This document shows, in pieces, positions 5,562 to 9,653 of a DNA stretch of 9,653 nucleotides (its first letter is position 1; each line of letters begins with the position of its first letter). The position numbers and the translations under genes were made by a program. This DNA comes from Proteobacteria bacterium UBA664 (GTDB lineage: Bacteria > Pseudomonadota > Gammaproteobacteria > UBA7966), in the NCBI GenBank assembly GCA_002299125.1, contig DBNU01000154.1:1-9653 (forward strand), given 5' to 3'. The notes below the pieces were generated by a model. The model was not told the DNA's origin. It did not search any database and saw nothing but the letters and a program-made list of their open reading frames with translations.

Positions 5562-7450
5562 AGACCCCCGTCGCCCCGCTCAACTTTCAGCGCCGTGGCG
5601 CGTTGCTCGCACTGGTCGGCAACCCCAACGCCGGCAAGACAGCCCTGTTCAATCAGCTCACCGGTGCCCGCCAGAAGGTGGCGAACTACGCCGGCGTGAC
5701 TGTGGAGCGGAAGGAGGGGACGATGGCATTGCCCTCCGGCCGCCCGATCCGGGTGCTGGATCTGCCCGGGGCCTATGCGCTCAACCCACGCTCGGAAGAC
5801 GAGCGCATCACGGCGGATGTGCTGTTCGGTCGCGCCCAGGGTGAGAAGCGCCCTGATGTCGTGCTGTGTGTGGTGGATGCCTCCAACCTGCGCCGTCATC
5901 TGCGGCTCGTGCTGGCCGTGAAGCGGCTTGGCCTGCCCGTGGTAGTGGCACTCAACATGGTGGATCGCGCGGCCGCCCGTGGCCGCGCGGTCGACGCCAC
6001 ACGGCTGGCCGAGTTGCTCGGTGTGCCGGTGCTGCCCACGGTCGCCATTCGAGGCGAGGGCATGGCCGCGCTGCGCGAACAACTGGACGACAGCACCCTG
6101 TGGGATGGGCCGATGGTTGCCGCCCACGCCGATGTGCCTGTGGCACTGGATCTGCGCGCCGACCACGAAACCGTTCAGCGCATCCTCGAACAGTTGGGCC
6201 TCGACACCCTGATGCCGGAGACCCCGAGTGACCGGATCGATCGCGTCGTGCTGCATCCGCTGGCCGGGCCCGCCATCCTGGCGCTGGTGCTGTTCCTCGT
6301 CTTCCAGGCCGTGTTCGCCTGGGCCGAATGGCCGATGTCGGTCATCGAGGCCGGGACCGCGTGGCTGGCTGCTGGCGTGCGCAGCCTGGTGCCGGATGGA
6401 CTGCTGCAGAGCCTGCTGGCAGACGGCGTGATTGCCGGCCTCGGCGGCGTGATCGTGTTCCTGCCACAGATCGTGATCCTGTTCTTCTTCATCCTCGTGC
6501 TCGAGGAATCCGGCTATCTGCCGCGCGGTGCCTTTCTGCTCGATCGCGTGATGGGCGGCGTCGGCTTGAGCGGGCGGGCCTTCATTCCGCTGCTGTCGAG
6601 CTTCGCCTGCGCCATCCCGGGCATCATGGCCGCCCGCACCATCCCCCAGAGCCGCGACCGCTGGGTCACCATCATGGTGGCCCCCCTCATGACCTGCTCG
6701 GCACGGCTACCGGTCTACACCCTGCTCATCGGTGCCTTCATACCCGCCCATGACTTTGGCCTCGGCATCGGTCTGCAGGGGCTGGTGCTGTTCGGCCTCT
6801 ACCTCGCCGGGATCGTCGGTGGCGTGGCCGTCGCCTGGTTGTTGCACCGCTTCACCACCGTGCGTACACCACGGACCCTGATGATGGAACTGCCCGCCTA
6901 TCACTGGCCCTCGGCGCAGGACATCCTGCTCGGCCTGTGGCAACGCGTGCAGATCTTCCTCGCGCGCGTCGGCGGCATCATCCTCACACTCACCATTCTG
7001 CTCTGGTTTCTGGCGACCTTCCCCGCCCCGCCGGAAGGTGCCGCGGGCCCGGCCATCGAACACTCCTTCGCCGGCATGCTGGGTCGCGCCCTCACCGTGG
7101 TGTTCGAGCCGATTGGCTTCAACTGGCAGATCTCGCTTGCCCTGGTTCCGGGCATGGCGGCGCGCGAAGTGACCGTGAGCGCACTCGCCACGGTCTATGC
7201 ATTGCAGGTCACAGATGAGGCCGCTGCGGAAACCCTGCAACCCATCCTGGCGGCAGACTGGAGCCTGCCGACGGCACTGTCACTTCTTGCCTGGTTCGTC
7301 TTCGCTCCGCAATGCCTGTCCACCCTGGCGACGGTACGACGCGAAACGGGCGGCCTGACCGGGCCTGCCCTGATGGCAGCCTATCTCTTCGCGCTCGCCT
7401 ATCTCGCATCGTTCATCACTTACCGAACGGCACTCGCGCTCGGCGCCTGA
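5558..7450 (+). CDS. feoB: Ferrous iron transporter FeoB
   Basis: This 630-residue inner-membrane protein imports Fe2+ and carries an N-terminal GTPase domain. GTG 5558 overlaps the feoA stop by four bases. GTPase motifs are complete: G1 GNPNAGKT (21-28), G2 threonine 48 in YAGVTVE, G3 DLPG (68-71), G4 NMVD (133-136) and G5 VAIRGEG (162-168). A helical GDI-like linker runs to about 225. The membrane part begins near 236, with two gate-like repeats. The first has SSFACAIPGIMAARTI (347-362) and PLMTCSARLPVYTLLIGAFIP (376-396), and the second has GMAAREVTVSALATVY (532-547) and FAPQCLSTLATVRRE (582-596). Cysteines 351, 380 and 586 lie in these conserved segments. The first segment has CAIPGIM where the E. 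coli type has CNVPAIM. The protein is shorter than the E. coli one (about 770 residues), mainly by a compact C-terminus, but is complete for the short FeoB type. Confidence 0.97.
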   Translation: MKTPVAPLNFQRRGALLALVGNPNAGKTALFNQLTGARQKVANYAGVTVERKEGTMALPSGRPIRVLDLPGAYALNPRSEDERITADVLFGRAQGEKRPDVVLCVVDASNLRRHLRLVLAVKRLGLPVVVALNMVDRAAARGRAVDATRLAELLGVPVLPTVAIRGEGMAALREQLDDSTLWDGPMVAAHADVPVALDLRADHETVQRILEQLGLDTLMPETPSDRIDRVVLHPLAGPAILALVLFLVFQAVFAWAEWPMSVIEAGTAWLAAGVRSLVPDGLLQSLLADGVIAGLGGVIVFLPQIVILFFFILVLEESGYLPRGAFLLDRVMGGVGLSGRAFIPLLSSFACAIPGIMAARTIPQSRDRWVTIMVAPLMTCSARLPVYTLLIGAFIPAHDFGLGIGLQGLVLFGLYLAGIVGGVAVAWLLHRFTTVRTPRTLMMELPAYHWPSAQDILLGLWQRVQIFLARVGGIILTLTILLWFLATFPAPPEGAAGPAIEHSFAGMLGRALTVVFEPIGFNWQISLALVPGMAAREVTVSALATVYALQVTDEAAAETLQPILAADWSLPTALSLLAWFVFAPQCLSTLATVRRETGGLTGPALMAAYLFALAYLASFITYRTALALGA

Positions 7451-7504
7451 CCAGACGGTCGGGGCTGGGCTTCATGATGCGCTTGGCGCGCGCCGTTCCG
7501 GCCT

Positions 7505-7556
7505 GCTGACGCAGCGCACTAGCAACCGTCAGCCACCGCGCCTTCGGTTTTCCCTT
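7505..7556 (+). terminator. Possible terminator hairpins after feoB
   Basis: GCTGACG (7505-7511) pairs perfectly with CGTCAGC (7527-7533) around a 15-base loop. Just after it, ACCG (7535-7538) pairs with CGGT (7545-7548), and the run TTTCCCTT (7549-7556) follows. The second hairpin with its pyrimidine tail resembles a weak intrinsic terminator 85 bases after the feoB stop. The T-run is interrupted and the stem is short, so confidence is low. Confidence 0.35.
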
Positions 7557-7593
7557 ATGGCATACCGCGACACCTTGGGTGCGCCTTCTGACA

Positions 7594-7646
7594 TGCTCGG
7601 GACTTGAGCAGCCACCGACCCTGATGCCGGGCACTGCATCGGCATC
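7594..7646 (+). other. Stem-loops in the metY leader region
   Basis: TGCTC (7594-7598) pairs with GAGCA (7606-7610), and GATGCCG (7623-7629) pairs perfectly with CGGCATC (7640-7646) around a 10-base loop. They lie 65-117 bases before the metY start. metY genes in some bacteria are preceded by SAM-sensing leaders, but I could not match this to any SAM or SAH riboswitch pattern I know. I found no credible promoter in 7451-7710, so it is not certain that this stretch is transcribed with metY. Confidence 0.25.
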
Positions 7647-7710
7647 CGCGCGTCCGGGTCGGCAAGGCATGCCGTTCTCTCCCTCTCGATGCGCTGGAGG
7701 CGCTGGCCCG

Positions 7711-8982
7711 ATGAAATTCGAAACCATCGCCGTGCATGGCGGCCAATCTCCTGACCCGACGACACGGGCTGTGGCCGTACCCATCTACCAGACGACCTCC
7801 TACGCCTTCGACGACACCCAGCACGGTGCCGATCTCTTCGATCTCAAGGTCGAGGGCAACATCTACACCCGCATCATGAACCCGACCACGGCCGTGCTCG
7901 AGCAGCGGCTGGCACAGCTCGAGGGCGGGATCGGCGCGCTGGTACTCGCTTCCGGTCAGGCCGCCACCACCTACGCCATCCAGACCATCGCCGAGGCCGG
8001 AGACAACATCGTTGCCTCCACCGCGCTCTACGGCGGCACCTTCAATCTCTTCGCCCACACCCTGCCGCAGTACGGCATCGAGGTACGCTTCGCTGATCAT
8101 CGCGATCCGGCATCATTTCGCCCGCTCATCGACAATCGCACCAAGGCCCTCTACGTGGAATCGATGGGCAACCCGCTCGGCAACGTGACGGACATCGGAA
8201 CGGTTGCAGACATCGCCCACGCGAACGGCGTGCCGCTCATCGTCGACAACACGGTGCCCACACCCTGGTTGCTGCGCCCCTTCGAGTACGGTGCCGACAT
8301 CGTCGTGCATTCACTGACGAAATATCTGGGTGGCCATGGCAACTCCATCGGCGGGGTCATCGTCGATTCCGGACGCTTCCCGTGGGCGGCGCATCGGCAA
8401 CGGTTCCGGCGTCTGAACGAGCCTGATGTCAGCTATCACGGTGTGGTCTACACCGAGGCGCTGGGGGCAGCGGCCTACATCGCCCGCGCGCGCGTCGTGC
8501 CGCTGCGTAACATGGGTGCCGCGATTTCGCCCTTCAACAGCTTCCTCATCCTGCAGGGGATCGAGACCCTGCCCTTGCGGATGGAGCGCATCTGCGAGAA
8601 CGCGCTCGCGATCGCGCGCTATCTGCAGATGCACCCGCGCGTGGCCTGGGTTCGTTACGCGGCCTTGCCCGACCACCCCGACCACGAGCTCGCCCAGCGC
8701 TACCTCGGTGGTCGTGCCAGCGGGATCCTGACTTTCGGAATCAAGGGCGGCGCGGCGGCGGGCGCACGCTTCCAGGATGCGCTCAAGCTCATCACACGCC
8801 TGGTCAACATCGGCGACGTGCGCTCGCTTGCCTGCCATCCAGCCTCGACGACTCACCGACAACTGTCGCCCGAGGAGATGGCGAAGGCGGGTGTCTCCGA
8901 GGACACGGTGCGGTTGTCCATCGGCATCGAGCACGTCGATGATCTCATCGCCGACATCGAGAGTGCCCTGCGGGAATCCTGA
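7711..8982 (+). CDS. metY: O-acetylhomoserine sulfhydrylase (MetY), PLP-dependent
   Basis: This 423-residue cytoplasmic enzyme makes homocysteine from O-acetyl-L-homoserine and sulfide, the direct sulfhydrylation route to methionine. The frame extends upstream, but ATG 7711 is chosen since GGAGG lies 10 bases before it and MKFETIAVHGGQSPDPTTRA is the family's N-terminus. Cys/Met-metabolism PLP-enzyme features are all present: YTRIMNPT (52-59, Tyr and Arg that reach the neighbouring subunit's cofactor phosphate), SGQAA (81-85), tyrosine 107 in ALYGGT, which stacks on the ring, aspartate 179 in VDNT, and lysine 204 in VHSLTKYLGGHG, the Schiff-base lysine. RSLACHPASTTHRQL (371-385) supplies the arginine that binds the substrate carboxylate. 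Length and the inserted segment around 217-240 fit MetY and not the shorter MetZ/MetB type. No other methionine gene is adjacent; it appears monocistronic between feoB and ahpC. Confidence 0.95.
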   Translation: MKFETIAVHGGQSPDPTTRAVAVPIYQTTSYAFDDTQHGADLFDLKVEGNIYTRIMNPTTAVLEQRLAQLEGGIGALVLASGQAATTYAIQTIAEAGDNIVASTALYGGTFNLFAHTLPQYGIEVRFADHRDPASFRPLIDNRTKALYVESMGNPLGNVTDIGTVADIAHANGVPLIVDNTVPTPWLLRPFEYGADIVVHSLTKYLGGHGNSIGGVIVDSGRFPWAAHRQRFRRLNEPDVSYHGVVYTEALGAAAYIARARVVPLRNMGAAISPFNSFLILQGIETLPLRMERICENALAIARYLQMHPRVAWVRYAALPDHPDHELAQRYLGGRASGILTFGIKGGAAAGARFQDALKLITRLVNIGDVRSLACHPASTTHRQLSPEEMAKAGVSEDTVRLSIGIEHVDDLIADIESALRES

Positions 8983-9089
8983 CGCCGCTGCACTCGCGGG
9001 GACGCTGAGACCACACGCCCCCCCGCCGAACCCATTCCGGACGCTCCGGAGCGCGATCCCCGAGTCGGCCTCGCCGCAGGGGCTACCGT

Positions 9090-9126
9090 ATAGCCATTCG
9101 CTATGATGTGCATTTGCACAATCCAT
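9090..9126 (+). promoter_or_regulatory. OxyR operator upstream of ahpC
   Basis: The four tetranucleotides of the OxyR box occur at the exact spacing: ATAG (9090-9093), 7 bases, CTAT (9101-9104), 7 bases, ATTT (9112-9115), 7 bases, CCAT (9123-9126). The first pair is perfect, and the second pair keeps AT at its outer end on each side. The consensus is ATAG-N7-CTAT-N7-ATAG-N7-CTAT. Its right end abuts the -35 element at 9127, where OxyR is known to contact RNA polymerase and activate peroxide-response genes. The match was made by eye. Confidence 0.75.
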
Positions 9127-9155
9127 TTTACATATGACCCGCGCCGCCCTAGTCT
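9127..9155 (+). promoter_or_regulatory. ahpC promoter (-35/-10)
   Basis: TTTACA (9127-9132) differs from the -35 consensus at one base. After 17 bases comes TAGTCT (9150-9155), a poor -10 that keeps the leading TA and final T. A good -35 next to an activator site with a weak -10 is the expected layout of an activated promoter. The start would be near 9162, giving a leader of about 28 bases before the ahpC ATG. Confidence 0.6.
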
Positions 9156-9189
9156 GCGCCTGCGTTATCACCCTATCGAGGATCCTTGC

Positions 9190-9653
9190 ATGTCTCTCAT
9201 CAACACCCAGGTGAAGCCTTTCTCGGCTCAGGCCTATCACGCGGGCAAGTTCGTTCCCGTCTCCGACCAGACCATCCGCGGCAAGTGGAGTGTGTTCGTG
9301 TTCTACCCGGCAGACTTCACCTTCGTCTGCCCGACCGAGCTCGAGGACGTTGCCGACCATTACGCCGAACTGCAGCGCCTCGGTGTCGAGGTCTATGGCG
9401 TATCCACCGACACGCACTTCGTGCACAAGGCATGGGCTGATGTCTCGCCCGCCATCAAGAAGGTGCGCTTCCCGCTGATCGGCGATCCGGCCCACGTTCT
9501 GTCGCGCAACTTCGACGTGCTGATTGAGGCGGACGGCGTCGCCCTGCGTGGGACCTTCATCGTCAATCCCGCAGGCGTCATCAAGGCGGCGGAGGTGAAC
9601 GACCTCGGCATTGGTCGTGAGGCCGCAGAGTTGGTGCGCAAGGTGAAGGCCGC
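9190..9653 (+). CDS. ahpC: Alkyl hydroperoxide reductase subunit C, 2-Cys peroxiredoxin (C-terminus beyond window)
   Basis: This gene is cut by the right edge after 154 complete codons of a protein normally about 187 residues long. ATG 9190 has GAGGA 7 bases upstream and gives MSLINTQVKPFSAQAYH, the AhpC N-terminus. The thioredoxin-like fold is clear. The peroxidatic cysteine is C47 in FYPADFTFVCPTELED (38-53), with threonine 44 and arginine 120 (LRGTF) completing the active site. YGVSTDTHFVHKAW (69-82) and DLGIGREAAELVRKVKA (138-154) are further AhpC signatures. The resolving cysteine lies beyond the window and so cannot be confirmed. The enzyme reduces H2O2, organic peroxides and peroxynitrite, normally recharged by AhpF, whose gene would be expected downstream. 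The OxyR site and promoter just upstream indicate peroxide induction. Confidence 0.97.
   Translation, partial: MSLINTQVKPFSAQAYHAGKFVPVSDQTIRGKWSVFVFYPADFTFVCPTELEDVADHYAELQRLGVEVYGVSTDTHFVHKAWADVSPAIKKVRFPLIGDPAHVLSRNFDVLIEADGVALRGTFIVNPAGVIKAAEVNDLGIGREAAELVRKVKA

Noticed and set aside
5249..6256. 335-codon minus-strand open frame opposite feoA and the FeoB GTPase domain
   Set aside because: feoA and the complete FeoB G1-G5 motifs on the plus strand explain the region. The antisense frame crosses the promoter and both genes.
7579..7710. Upstream in-frame extension of metY
   Set aside because: The extra 44 residues are low-complexity Pro/Ala/Arg, lacking in the family, while ATG 7711 has a GGAGG and the conserved N-terminus.
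7451..7710. SAM or SAH riboswitch ahead of metY
   Set aside because: Stem-loops are present, but I could not align conserved core positions of any known class.
9042..9053. Perfect 12-base palindrome CGCTCCGGAGCG after metY
   Set aside because: It has no loop and no T-run, and such a short palindrome is plausible by chance in GC-rich sequence; not called as a terminator.
8311..9495. 394-codon minus-strand open frame opposite metY and ahpC
   Set aside because: It runs across two unrelated, clearly coding plus-strand genes and the ahpC promoter, and its translation shows no recognisable family.
1..9653. Mobile elements, CRISPR arrays, tRNA or rRNA genes, defence systems
   Set aside because: No transposase, integrase or nuclease-like protein, no regularly spaced repeats and no RNA-gene signature was seen, and codon and base use look even across the genes.

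Overview
This window is ordinary-looking chromosomal DNA from a GC-rich proteobacterium. A gammaproteobacterium is most likely, judged by the AhpC, FeoAB, CorA and CbbR-type protein sequences, but genus and species cannot be fixed from this stretch. I see no integrase, transposase, phage gene, tRNA, rRNA or CRISPR array. Almost all reading-frame space is filled by nine genes.

Layout, left to right. (1) On the minus strand, cut by the left edge, is an exported beta-barrel protein of the alginate-export family (1-940). (2) Divergent from it across a 146-bp spacer is a LysR-type regulator strongly resembling CbbR, the Calvin-cycle regulator (1087-1998). (3) Next is a 149-residue 'host attachment protein'/baeRF-family protein with a perfect Shine-Dalgarno (2227-2676). 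It converges on a 95-residue lipoprotein with a TTG start on the minus strand (2773-3060), and the gap between them holds two overlapping inverted repeats. (4) After a 316-bp gene-free stretch comes a CorA-type divalent-metal transporter (3377-4345), followed 25 bp later by a DUF2490 exported beta-barrel protein (4371-5075); the two look like one transcript. (5) A REP/BIME-like palindromic repeat (5087-5171) separates them from feoA-feoB (5328-7450), the ferrous iron uptake operon, which has a recognisable sigma70-type promoter and a 4-base gene overlap. (6) A spacer with several stem-loops leads to metY, O-acetylhomoserine sulfhydrylase (7711-8982). (7) The right edge cuts ahpC, a 2-Cys peroxiredoxin (9190 onward). 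It is preceded by a near-complete OxyR operator abutting a -35/-10 pair.

The shared theme is envelope transport (two outer-membrane-type barrels, CorA, FeoB), iron and sulfur metabolism, and peroxide defence. There is no sign that the window forms one dedicated system. The clearest regulatory finding is the OxyR site at ahpC. The least explained items are the CbbR-like regulator paired with a barrel protein instead of cbb genes, the corA-DUF2490 pair, the small lipoprotein, and the inverted repeats between genes. I found no convincing undescribed biological system here.
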